A model generated the notes under the pieces. It saw only the letters and a program-made list of their open reading frames with translations, was not told where the DNA came from and searched no databases. Shown piece after piece: positions 41,116-50,753 of a DNA stretch of 64,000 nt. The number at the start of each line of letters is the position of its first letter. Position 1 is the first letter of the stretch. This DNA comes from Micromonospora purpureochromogenes (GTDB lineage: Bacteria; Actinomycetota; Actinomycetes; Mycobacteriales; Micromonosporaceae), in contig NZ_LT607410.1 of assembly GCF_900091515.1 (NCBI RefSeq), positions 1,860,001-1,924,000 of the forward strand, given 5' to 3'. A program made the position numbers and the translations under genes.

Positions 41116-42270
41116 ATGGACCGTCGTACCGTCCTGCGCGCCACCGCTGCCGGCGGGGCCGCCGCCTTCGCCGGAAGCCTCTGGTCCGGCGCCGCGCTCG
41201 CCGCCCCGGCCCAGCCCGGCGTCGGCCCGTACGGGCCGCTCGGCACCGCCGACGCCCGCGGCCTCCAGCTGCCGGCCGGCTTCACCAGCCGGATCGTCGC
41301 CCGGTCCCGGCAGGTCGTGGCCGGCACGTCGTACACCTGGCACGACGCCCCGGACGGCGGCGCCTGCTTCGCCGCCGGCACCGGCTGGATCTACGTCTCG
41401 AACTCGGAGATCGCCACCACCGGCGGCGCCTCGGCGATCCGATTCAACGCCGACGGCACGATCGCCTCGGCATACCGGATCCTGTCCAACACCAACCGCA
41501 ACTGCGCCGGTGGGGCGACCCCGTGGGGGACCTGGCTCTCCTGCGAGGAGGTCAGCCGGGGCTACGTCTACGAGACGTACCCGCAGGGCGGCCTGGCCGC
41601 GGTGCGCCGGCCGGCGCTGGGCCGCTTCAACCACGAGGCGGCGGCGGCCGACCCGGTCCGCCAGGTGATCTACCTGACCGAGGACGAGACCAGCGGCTGC
41701 TTCTACCGGTTCCGCCCCACGGTCTGGGGCGACCTCTCCGCCGGCACCCTGGAGGTGCTGGTCGCCGGCACCGCCACCAGCGGTCCGGTGAGCTGGACGC
41801 GGGTGCCCGACCCGGACGGCTCGCCGACCTACACCCGCCAGCAGGTCTCCGGCGCGAAGAAGTTCAACGGCGGCGAGGGCTGCTGGTACGCCGACGGCAC
41901 CTGCTGGTTCACCACCAAGGGCGACAACCGGGTCTGGGCGTACGACGCGGTCAATCAGCGGATCGACCTGGCGTACGACGACTCGCTGGTGACCGGCGGC
42001 GCCGCGCCGCTGACCGGGGTGGACAACATCACCGGCTCCCGCTCCGGCGACCTCTACGTCGCCGAGGACGGCGGCAACATGGAAATCAATTTGATCACCC
42101 CGGACGAGGTGGTCACGCCGTTCGTCCGGATCACCGGGCAGTCCTCGTCGGAGATCACCGGACCGGCGTTCTCCCCGGACGGCAGCCGGCTCTACTTCTC
42201 GTCCCAGCGCGGCACCTCCGGCTCCTCCTCCGGCGGGATCACCTACGAGGTGCGCGGCCCGTTCCGCTGA
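41116..42270 (+). CDS. PhoX/DUF839-like TAT-exported protein
   Basis: A 384-residue protein. A twin-arginine signal (MDRRTVLRATAAGG, then AFAGSLWSGAALAAPA) is followed by a beta-propeller of the PhoX/DUF839 kind: DAPDGGACFAAGTGWIYVSN, GGATPWGTWLSCEEVSRG, GRFNHEAAAADPVRQVIYLTED and KKFNGGEGCWY. The E-E and N-H-E patterns correspond to the calcium/iron ligands of PhoX phosphatases, but at 384 residues it is shorter than classical PhoX (about 600). The substrate is unproven. GGAGG lies before ATG 41116. Confidence 0.88.
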   Translation: MDRRTVLRATAAGGAAAFAGSLWSGAALAAPAQPGVGPYGPLGTADARGLQLPAGFTSRIVARSRQVVAGTSYTWHDAPDGGACFAAGTGWIYVSNSEIATTGGASAIRFNADGTIASAYRILSNTNRNCAGGATPWGTWLSCEEVSRGYVYETYPQGGLAAVRRPALGRFNHEAAAADPVRQVIYLTEDETSGCFYRFRPTVWGDLSAGTLEVLVAGTATSGPVSWTRVPDPDGSPTYTRQQVSGAKKFNGGEGCWYADGTCWFTTKGDNRVWAYDAVNQRIDLAYDDSLVTGGAAPLTGVDNITGSRSGDLYVAEDGGNMEINLITPDEVVTPFVRITGQSSSEITGPAFSPDGSRLYFSSQRGTSGSSSGGITYEVRGPFR

Positions 42271-42368
42271 GCCTCCGACGCGGCCGGTCCGGCCCCGGAT
42301 GGCGCCGGACCGGGCCTGCGGGCGATCTTGTGGCGTGTCGGGCGGGCCGGCGGGGTATGAGGCTCGGC

Positions 42369-42584
42369 ATGAGCCACGAGCAGAGCGACCAGGAACGGGT
42401 GGAGTCCCGGGCCCACCTGCTGCCCGAGGAGGCGGCGGTCGGCAGCGACGACCCGCAGGTGCAGGCCGACGCGATCCTCACCGAGTCCGACATCCGGGAG
42501 GAGGACCGCAACGCCGCCCCCGACACGGTGCTGGAGCACCGCACCTCCGATCAGACCGCGACCCCGATCGAGCCTCCCGACTGA
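42369..42584 (+). CDS. Small acidic protein of unknown function
   Basis: A 71-residue hydrophilic protein: SHEQSDQERVESRAHLLPEE, then AAVGSDDPQVQADAILTESD, then VLEHRTSDQTATPIEPPD. GAGG lies 6 nt before ATG 42369; ATG 42357 is also in frame. The ILxESDxR pattern is common in short actinomycete proteins without known function. Its 3' end overlaps the convergent catalase-fold gene by 34 bp. Confidence 0.75.
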   Translation: MSHEQSDQERVESRAHLLPEEAAVGSDDPQVQADAILTESDIREEDRNAAPDTVLEHRTSDQTATPIEPPD

Positions 42585-43294
42585 TCGACCGCCCCCCGGG
42601 CCCGACGGGAACCCCGGTAGGTCTGCTCGCGCAACCAGGCGAGCGGACCCACCACCCGCAGGCCCGCCGGCAGGTTCCGTACCGGGTCGAAGGCCAGCGC
42701 GGCGTCCGTCCGCGCGTCCAGTTGCCCGCCGAGGGTGACCTGGCCGAACGGCCGCCACGGCCCGACAGCGGAGGCGACCGCGAGCACCAGCCGCGGCGCG
42801 TCCGCCCGGGTCGCCGCGGCCACCTCGGCCAGACTCCGGCCCAGGTCGGGGGAGTCCGGGTCGGCCAGCGCCGCCAGCCACAGCCGCCGCGTCCCGACCC
42901 GGAACGGCATGATCGTGCTGTACGTCCCGGCGAAGCGTCGCCGGGGCAGCGGCACGTTGCGCAGCACCGGGGCGGCCCCGCTGGAGCTGACCAGCAGGTC
43001 GAACGCCCGCGCGTCGGCCAGGTGCAGCCGCACCGCCAGCCCCAGCACGTCCGGCCAGCCGTCCGGGGTGGGCACGCCGCGGGAGAACCGGACGGTGGCC
43101 CGGTGCCGGCCCGGCTCGTCGAGCAGCGCGACACCGGTCGGCGGTCCGGGCGTACCCCAGATCATCACCTCGGCGGTGAACGAGCGGCCGGTCGGGTGCA
43201 GCAGGCGGGCCCCGCGCCGGCGGGTCAGGACGGCGGCGGCCCCGGCGACGGCGACGGCGGCGCCGGCGGCGACGGACTCCGAGGGGGTCGGCAT
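42551..43294 (-). CDS. Catalase-fold (heme) family protein
   Basis: A 247-residue protein. An N-terminal hydrophobic segment (VAAGAAVAVAGAAAVL) may be a membrane anchor. Then HPTGRSFTAEVMIWGT, ATVRFSRGVPTPDGWPDVLGLAVRL and STIMPFRVG resemble the catalase barrel (catalase RFS and DVRGFALK motifs). The classical catalytic His-Asn-Tyr set is not obvious, so peroxidase activity is doubtful. It is often found as a stand-alone gene. ATG 43294 and GTG 43300 are both possible starts. Confidence 0.75.
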   Translation of the reverse strand: MPTPSESVAAGAAVAVAGAAAVLTRRRGARLLHPTGRSFTAEVMIWGTPGPPTGVALLDEPGRHRATVRFSRGVPTPDGWPDVLGLAVRLHLADARAFDLLVSSSGAAPVLRNVPLPRRRFAGTYSTIMPFRVGTRRLWLAALADPDSPDLGRSLAEVAAATRADAPRLVLAVASAVGPWRPFGQVTLGGQLDARTDAALAFDPVRNLPAGLRVVGPLAWLREQTYRGSRRARGAVDQSGGSIGVAV

Positions 43295-43390
43295 GCCCAC
43301 TGCGGTACCCCGCGCCGCCCGGTAGATGCCCGCCGCGCCGGGTGGGCTCGCCAACGGATGAGCCGTCCCCTTTCCGCCCCGGAGATCGGA

Positions 43391-43396
43391 TAGCGT
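43391..43396 (+). promoter_or_regulatory. -10 box of leaderless M16 gene
   Basis: TAGCGT (TANNNT) ends 6 nt before ATG 43403, which has no ribosome site. Confidence 0.5.
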
Positions 43397-43402
43397 CGGG
43401 TC

Positions 43403-44695
43403 ATGCCCGACAGCGGTTACCCCTGGCCCATCGAGACGACCCGACTGGACAACGGCCTGCGCGTGGTGGTGAGCGAGGACCGCACCGCTCCGGCGGTGGC
43501 GGTCAACCTCTGGTACGACGTGGGCTCCCGGCACGAGCCGACGGGGCAGACCGGTTTCGCCCACCTCTTCGAGCACCTGATGTTCGAGGGCTCGCTCAAC
43601 GTCGCCAAGACCGAGCACATGAAGCTGATCCAGGGCTCCGGCGGCTCCCTCAACGCCACCACCAACCCGGACCGGACGAACTACTTCGAGACCGTCCCGG
43701 CCGAGCACCTGGAGCTGGCGCTCTGGCTGGAGGCCGACCGGATGGGCGGCCTGGTCCCGGCGCTCACCCAGGAGACGCTGGACAACCAGCGCGACGTGGT
43801 GAAGAACGAGCGCCGCCAGCGCTACGAGAACGTGCCGTACGGCGACGCCTGGCTGCGGCTGCTGCCGCTGCTGTATCCGCCCGGCCACCCGTACCACCAC
43901 GCGACGATCGGCTCGATGGCCGACCTGAACGCCGCCGACCTGGTCACCTTCCAGACGTTCCACACCACCTACTACGCGCCCAACAACGCGGTGCTCACCG
44001 TCGCCGGCGACGCCTCCGCCGCCGAGGTCTTCGCGCTCGCCGACAAGTACTTCGGCGCGATCCCCGCGCGCGAGGAGATCCTGGCCGCGCCGGACGGCCG
44101 GACCGTCACGGCCACCGGCCGGGCCGCCGTCGAGACCGTCACCGGCGACGTCCCCGCGCCCCGGGTGTACGTCGCGCACCGCACCCACCCCTTCGGCACC
44201 CCCGGGTACGACGTGGCGACCGTGCTCGCCGCGGTGCTCGGCAGCGGCCGGGGCAGCCGCCTCTACCAGCGCCTGGCGGACGGGGAACGGATCGCCCAGC
44301 CGGACCTGGTCGGGGCGTACGGGGTGGACCTGGCACACGCCCCGGCGCCGCTGATCGCCACCGCCACCGCCCGCCCCGGGGTGGGCGCCGAGCGGCTGGC
44401 CGCCGGGGTCGCCGAGGTGGTCGACGAGCTGGCCACCGTGCCGGTGACCCACGCCGAGCTGGACCGCGCCAAGGCGCTGCTGAGCACCGCCTGGTGGCGA
44501 CAGATGTCCACAGTGGACGGCCGGGCGGACACCCTCGGCCGGTACGCCACCCAGTTCGGCGACCCGGCCAAGGCCGCCGAGCGGTTGCCGGCCTGGCTGG
44601 CGGTGACCGCCGACCAGATCGCCGAGCAGGCCGCCGAGCTGCTCGGCGCCGACGACCGGGTGACCCTGACCTACCTGCCGGAGGAGACCCCATGA
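43403..44695 (+). CDS. M16 zinc peptidase, catalytic subunit
   Basis: A 430-residue M16B (PqqF/YmxG-like) peptidase. The inverted zinc motif HLFEH is at residues 54-58, with the third ligand Glu in VVKNERRQRYEN about 76 residues later. GSGGSLNATTNPDRTNYFETVP is the usual substrate strand (shortened motif GSLNATTNPDRTNYFETVP). The C-terminal half is the inactive second domain. It should form a heterodimer with the product of the next gene, which overlaps by 4 bp (ATGA). There is no signal peptide, so it is cytoplasmic. Confidence 0.94.
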   Translation: MPDSGYPWPIETTRLDNGLRVVVSEDRTAPAVAVNLWYDVGSRHEPTGQTGFAHLFEHLMFEGSLNVAKTEHMKLIQGSGGSLNATTNPDRTNYFETVPAEHLELALWLEADRMGGLVPALTQETLDNQRDVVKNERRQRYENVPYGDAWLRLLPLLYPPGHPYHHATIGSMADLNAADLVTFQTFHTTYYAPNNAVLTVAGDASAAEVFALADKYFGAIPAREEILAAPDGRTVTATGRAAVETVTGDVPAPRVYVAHRTHPFGTPGYDVATVLAAVLGSGRGSRLYQRLADGERIAQPDLVGAYGVDLAHAPAPLIATATARPGVGAERLAAGVAEVVDELATVPVTHAELDRAKALLSTAWWRQMSTVDGRADTLGRYATQFGDPAKAAERLPAWLAVTADQIAEQAAELLGADDRVTLTYLPEETP

Positions 44696-46038
44696 CGCTG
44701 ATCGCCGCCCGTCCCGGCGCGGGCGTGCCCCGCCCGTACCGGTTCCCCGCCGTGGTCCGCCGGGAGGTCGCCGGCGGCCGGGTGGTCGCCGCGCACCTGC
44801 CCGGGCAGAACCTCGCCGTGGCGGTGCTGCTGCTCGACGCCGGGGCCGGCCGCGAGCCGGTCGGCAAGGAGGGGCTCGGCGGGGTGCTGGCCAAGGCGTT
44901 GGAGGAGGGCACCGCCCAGCGGGACGCCACGGGTTTCGCGCTCGCCGTCGAGGGGCTCGGCACCGAGCTGGTGACCGGGCTGGACTGGGACTCGTTCCAG
45001 GTCAGCGTGCAGGTCCCGGTGGACCGGTTGAGCGCCGCGGTGGAGCTGCTCGCCGAGGCGGTCCGGACGCCCAGGCTCGACCCCGACGACGTGCGCCGGG
45101 TCCGCGACGACGAGGCGACCGCGCTGCGGATGGACTGGGCCAACCCCGGCCCGCGCGCCGACGCGGCGCTGCGCGCCGACCTCTTCGGCGCCGACAACCG
45201 GTGGGGCCGCCCGATGTACGGCGACCCGGACTCGGTGGCCGCGCTGGACGTCGAGGACGTCACCGTCTTCCACTCGGAGTGGTTCCTGCGGCCCGGCACG
45301 CTGATCGTCGCCGGCGACCTGGACCGCCTCGACCTGGACGCGCTCGCCGCGGCGGCGTTCGCCGGCACCGGCGGCGGCCCGGCCGAACGCGGCGGCCCGA
45401 TCGAGGTGCCGCTGCACACCGGGCGGCGGATCCTGCTGGTGGACCGGCCCGGTTCGGTGCAGTCCACGCTGCGGCTCGGGCACCCGTCGCCGCACCGTGC
45501 CCACCCGGACCACGTGCCGATCACGCTCGCCGGCACGGTGCTCGGCGGGGCGTTCACCTCCCGCCTCAACCACCTGATCCGGGAGGTGCGCGGCTACACG
45601 TACGGCATCCGGGGCGACTTCGCCTCGTCCCGCCGCTTCGGCCGGTTCGCGGTCAGCTCCGGCGTGCAGAACGCGGTCACCGCGCCGGCCCTGGTGGAGG
45701 CGGTCGGGGAGATCACCCGTACCCAGGCCGGCGGGGTGACCGCCGACGAGCTGGCGGTGGCCAGCTCGTGGCGGGCCGGCCAGCTGTCGGTCGAGTTGCA
45801 GAGCCCGCGGGCGATCGCATCGGCGCTGACCACCCTGGTGGTGCACGACCTGCCGGACGACTACCACGCCCGGCTGCGCGAGGCGCTGCTCGCCGCCGAC
45901 GTGGCGGAGGTCTCCGCCGCGGCCGCCGCCCACCTGCACCCGGAGTCGCTGACCCTGGTGGTGGAGGGCGACGCAGCGGTGATCCGCGACGAACTCATCG
46001 CGACCGGGCTCGGCGAGGTGACGGACGCCACGCTCTGA
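44692..46038 (+). CDS. M16 peptidase-like non-catalytic subunit
   Basis: A 448-residue M16-family protein that lacks HxxEH: the expected place reads GKEGLGGVLAKALEEGT. It keeps the substrate-binding Arg/Tyr pair in AFTSRLNHLIREVRGYTYGI, typical of the regulatory half of two-subunit M16B proteases. The partner upstream carries the zinc site and is translationally coupled through ATGA. A strong stem follows the stop codon. Confidence 0.93.
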   Translation: MTLIAARPGAGVPRPYRFPAVVRREVAGGRVVAAHLPGQNLAVAVLLLDAGAGREPVGKEGLGGVLAKALEEGTAQRDATGFALAVEGLGTELVTGLDWDSFQVSVQVPVDRLSAAVELLAEAVRTPRLDPDDVRRVRDDEATALRMDWANPGPRADAALRADLFGADNRWGRPMYGDPDSVAALDVEDVTVFHSEWFLRPGTLIVAGDLDRLDLDALAAAAFAGTGGGPAERGGPIEVPLHTGRRILLVDRPGSVQSTLRLGHPSPHRAHPDHVPITLAGTVLGGAFTSRLNHLIREVRGYTYGIRGDFASSRRFGRFAVSSGVQNAVTAPALVEAVGEITRTQAGGVTADELAVASSWRAGQLSVELQSPRAIASALTTLVVHDLPDDYHARLREALLAADVAEVSAAAAAHLHPESLTLVVEGDAAVIRDELIATGLGEVTDATL

Positions 46039-47784
<1,746 letters not shown>

Positions 47785-47882
47785 GCGGCTGTCGCGGCGG
47801 CGGTGTGGCGGCGGCCCGCCGGGTATACCGGGCTCCTGCGTAACGCCGGCGACCGCACGGCCCGGCGGGAACGGGGGAGCCG

Positions 47883-48572
47883 ATGGGCGCCGAGCGGGCA
47901 CGACCCGGACCGGCCGGGGCGCAGGAGGAGGCGGCGCTGCGGTCGGACACCGCACGGGCCGTCGGGTTCAGCGACGCCGTCTTCGCGATCATCATCACGG
48001 TGCTGGTCCTGGAGCTGAACCCGCCCGAGGTGCCTCCCGGCGGGATGGGGCACATCCTGCTCGAACAGTGGCCGACCTACCTGGCGTACGTGACCTCCTA
48101 CCTCTGGGTCGCGGTGGGCTGGCTCAACCACAAGGGGACCTACCACCGCATCCGCAGCACCGATCGGGGCCTGCAGTGGTGGAACCTCGGGGTGCTCTTC
48201 AGCACCGCGCTGCTGCCGTTCGCCACGGTCGTCGTCTCCCGCTCGGTGCAGGCCGGCGACCGGGCCGACGAGATGGTGGCGGTGGTGCTGTACGCGGCGG
48301 TCGGGGTGGTGCTCTCCGCCGCCTGGCTCGGGCTCTACCACCACCTCAGCCGACACGAGGACCTGTTGCAGGAGCGCGTCCCGGCCCGGTTCTTCGCCGT
48401 CGAACGCGGTCGGGCGGTGCTCGGCATCGGCGCGTACGCGGTGGCCGCGCTGGTCGGCTGGCTGGGAGCGGTGCCGGTGGCGCTGGTGATCTTCCTGCTC
48501 CTGCCGCTGTTGTACGCGCTGTCCAGCAACGGCTTCTACGACCTGCGCCGGCGGCTGCGGCGGCGCCGGTGA
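47883..48572 (+). CDS. TMEM175-family (DUF1211) membrane protein
   Basis: A 229-residue protein with six hydrophobic helices. Helix 1 has the family selectivity motif FSDAVFAIIITVLVLEL (residues 29-45), the FSD signature of TMEM175 potassium channels. Later helices include LAYVTSYLWVAVGWLNHKG and LGVLFSTALLPFATVVVS. The C-terminus is Arg-rich. As in other bacterial members it may tetramerise as a potassium or proton pathway. GGGGGAG lies before ATG 47883. Confidence 0.9.
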   Translation: MGAERARPGPAGAQEEAALRSDTARAVGFSDAVFAIIITVLVLELNPPEVPPGGMGHILLEQWPTYLAYVTSYLWVAVGWLNHKGTYHRIRSTDRGLQWWNLGVLFSTALLPFATVVVSRSVQAGDRADEMVAVVLYAAVGVVLSAAWLGLYHHLSRHEDLLQERVPARFFAVERGRAVLGIGAYAVAALVGWLGAVPVALVIFLLLPLLYALSSNGFYDLRRRLRRRR

Positions 48573-48636
48573 GCACGCGTTACCTGCTGCGGCGTGGCGG
48601 GTAGACGGGGCCTGCCGACACCGAGAGGGGAGCACC

Positions 48637-49053
48637 ATGACAACGGTCGGAGAGTTCATGACGACCCGGTTGGTGACGATGGACGGCAACGACACGCTCA
48701 CCGCGGCGGCCCAGGAGATGCGGGACAGCGCGATCGGCGACGTGGTGGTGACCGCGGGAGACGACGTGGTCGGCATCGTCACGGATCGGGACATCACGGT
48801 CCGTGCGGTGGCCGAGAACATGGATCCGAACACCACCAGGCTCAACCAGGTCACCAGCAAGGACGTGGTGACGGTCAGCCAGTACGACGACGCCGTCGCC
48901 GCGGCCGACCTGATGCGCACCTACGCCGTACGCCGGCTGCCGGTGATCGACGACGGCAAGCTGGTCGGCCTGGTGTCGATGGGTGACCTGGCGGTCGAAC
49001 GGGAGCCACAGTCGGTGCTGGCCGACATCAGCGCCGACGAGCCCAACAACTGA
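48637..49053 (+). CDS. Paired CBS-domain protein
   Basis: A 138-residue protein made of two CBS motifs: VGEFMTTRLVTMDGNDTL, then AIGDVVVTAGDDVVGIVTDRDITVRAV, and VTSKDVVTVSQYDDAVAAADLM, then AVRRLPVIDDGKLVGLVSMGDLAVE. It should bind adenosine nucleotides in the cleft. Such hibernation or stress CBS proteins are common in actinomycetes and often DosR-linked. GAGAGGGGAG lies before ATG 48637. A hairpin follows. Confidence 0.93.
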   Translation: MTTVGEFMTTRLVTMDGNDTLTAAAQEMRDSAIGDVVVTAGDDVVGIVTDRDITVRAVAENMDPNTTRLNQVTSKDVVTVSQYDDAVAAADLMRTYAVRRLPVIDDGKLVGLVSMGDLAVEREPQSVLADISADEPNN

Positions 49054-49073
49054 CCTGTCCCGCCGCGGGCCGT

Positions 49074-49104
49074 GACGCCGGCTCCCCTCGTGGGGGCCGG
49101 CGTC
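49074..49104. terminator. Terminator between convergent genes
   Basis: GACGCCGGC-T-CCCC pairs with GGGGGCCGGCGTC around a short loop. It lies between the stop codons at 49053 and 49124. Confidence 0.7.
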
Positions 49105-49123
49105 CGTCCTGCCCGGGGCGCCT

Positions 49124-50233
49124 TCAGGCGGACTCCACCCGGACCGTCACGGCGGACGCCCCACGGGCCAGTCGTACCGTCTCGGCCTCCGCCTCGATCC
49201 GCTCGCCGGCCCGATGCGACAGCCGGGTGAACGGGGTGACGGTCAGGTCGAGCCGACCTCGACCGGACTGCCTGGCCCGCCAGGTGCCGCCGATCTCGCC
49301 GTCGACCAGCAGCGCGCCCGGGTTGCCGAGCATCCGCCACAGCTCTCGCTGGTGCGCCGGATCGGGGACCAGTACGTCCCGGTCCCGCGCCTGGAGGAAC
49401 GGATCGCCCGCCGGCAGCAGGCGGACGCCGTCCAGCGGCTCGGCGCCGCGCAGCGCGGCCAGCCGGTCGGTGGGCAGCCAGGCCCGCCGGCCGTCCACCC
49501 GGACCTCGGTCAGCTCGGCCGCCGGCCACACCGCCCGCAGCTCGGTGGCGGTGGTGCCCAGGAAGCCGGCCACGTCCGTCACGGTGGCCGGCCCGAGCAG
49601 GCGGAGATACGCCAGCACCAGGCCCGCCGTGCCCGCCGCCCGCGTGGGCAGGGCCGGCCGGTCGGCCAGCGGCGCCAGCCGGGCGGCCCGCCCGGAAACC
49701 TCCAGCCGGACGCCGCCGGCCAGCCCGGCCTGCTGGAAGAGGGACCCGGCGACGTGCCGCGCCGCGCACGGCCCGCAGTCGTAGCTCAGCTCGGCGGGAA
49801 TGCGGTCGGTGACCGCCCGGCTCACCGCGCTCTTGTCCATGACGGTGGTGACCACCTCCCGGAAGGCCTGCGCGGTGCGGTGGAAGGCGACCCTGCCGAG
49901 CTTCGCCGCCCCGGCACGGATCTGCTCGGCCACCCGGCGCGCGGCGTCGGCGTCGCTGAGCGGCCAGAGCGCGGCGGCCAGCCCGGTCAGCTCGGCGCGG
50001 CGGTGCAGGTGCGGCGCTCCGCGGGCGGCCCAGACCAGCTCCAGGCGGTCGTCGTCGAGGCCGGCGGCGCCGCGCGCGGCCAGCGCCAGCCGGGCCGAGC
50101 CGTAGGGGGTGTCCTGCACGCCCAGGTCGAGCACCGCCAGGTCGGCCGGGCGCAGCCCGGGCCGGTCGAGCTGCCGCGCTGCGGCCCGGTGAGCGAGCAC
50201 CCGGCCGCGGTCGACCGTCGGCACCGCCGCCAT
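49124..50233 (-). CDS. AlkZ-like winged-helix DNA-binding protein
   Basis: A 369-residue member of the HTH_42 / winged-helix DNA-binding-domain family. It shows LRPADLAVLDLGVQDTPYGSARLAL, shortened to LAVLDLGVQDTPYGSARLAL, then LVWAARGAPHLHRRAELTGL with the Q-D and H-x-H residues used by AlkZ glycosylases. Next come tandem winged helices, and ALLVDGEIGGTWRAR near the end. AlkZ-type enzymes excise bulky or cross-linked bases; the QxD motif appears here as QDTPYGS. Substrate is unknown. GGGAGG precedes ATG 50233. Confidence 0.85.
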   Translation of the reverse strand: MAAVPTVDRGRVLAHRAAARQLDRPGLRPADLAVLDLGVQDTPYGSARLALAARGAAGLDDDRLELVWAARGAPHLHRRAELTGLAAALWPLSDADAARRVAEQIRAGAAKLGRVAFHRTAQAFREVVTTVMDKSAVSRAVTDRIPAELSYDCGPCAARHVAGSLFQQAGLAGGVRLEVSGRAARLAPLADRPALPTRAAGTAGLVLAYLRLLGPATVTDVAGFLGTTATELRAVWPAAELTEVRVDGRRAWLPTDRLAALRGAEPLDGVRLLPAGDPFLQARDRDVLVPDPAHQRELWRMLGNPGALLVDGEIGGTWRARQSGRGRLDLTVTPFTRLSHRAGERIEAEAETVRLARGASAVTVRVESA

Positions 50234-50381
50234 CGGCCCCTCCCGTCGTCGTCCGTCGAGCAGGCTACTGCTCCGGTACGACGCTCGGCCGGACTCACCC
50301 GATCCGGGCGAGGTTGACGGCGCGCCGGACGGGGACCCGGTCGGCGTACGTCGTGATGCCGTGGATCGACGGGGGGAGTGG

Positions 50382-50753
50382 ATGGTGGACCCGACCACGA
50401 GGTTCTTCGACGATCTCGACCGGCGGGGTTACGAGCCCCTGCTGGACAAGACCTCGGGGACGTTGCGCTTCGACCTGCACGAGGGGGCGCAGACGACGCA
50501 CTGGCTGCTCCAGATCGACCGGGGCAGGCTCGGGGTGAGCCAGGAGGACCGGGAGGCGGACACGGTGATCGGCACCGATCCGGTTTTCTTCGGAGACATG
50601 GTCGCCGGCCGCGAGAACGCGATCGCCGCGCTGCTGCGGGGCGACATGACCGTCTCGGGTAACCCGCGACTGTTGCTCCAGGTGGAACGGATCTTCCCGG
50701 GTCCCGTCACCTCCACCGGCCCCCGTCACGAATACCGCAGGGAGGCCCGCTGA
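50382..50753 (+). CDS. SCP2 sterol-binding-like protein
   Basis: A 123-residue protein of the SCP2 fold: GTLRFDLHEGAQTTHWLLQI, then LGVSQEDREADTVIGTDPVFFGDMVAGRENAIAALLRGDMTVSGN, then a last helix. It would bind a hydrophobic ligand. GGGGGGAG lies just upstream; ATG 50382 and GTG 50385 are alternatives. The TGA overlaps the ATG of the debranching-enzyme gene, so the two are coupled, an unexpected pairing that may reflect a shared stress role. Confidence 0.87.
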   Translation: MVDPTTRFFDDLDRRGYEPLLDKTSGTLRFDLHEGAQTTHWLLQIDRGRLGVSQEDREADTVIGTDPVFFGDMVAGRENAIAALLRGDMTVSGNPRLLLQVERIFPGPVTSTGPRHEYRREAR

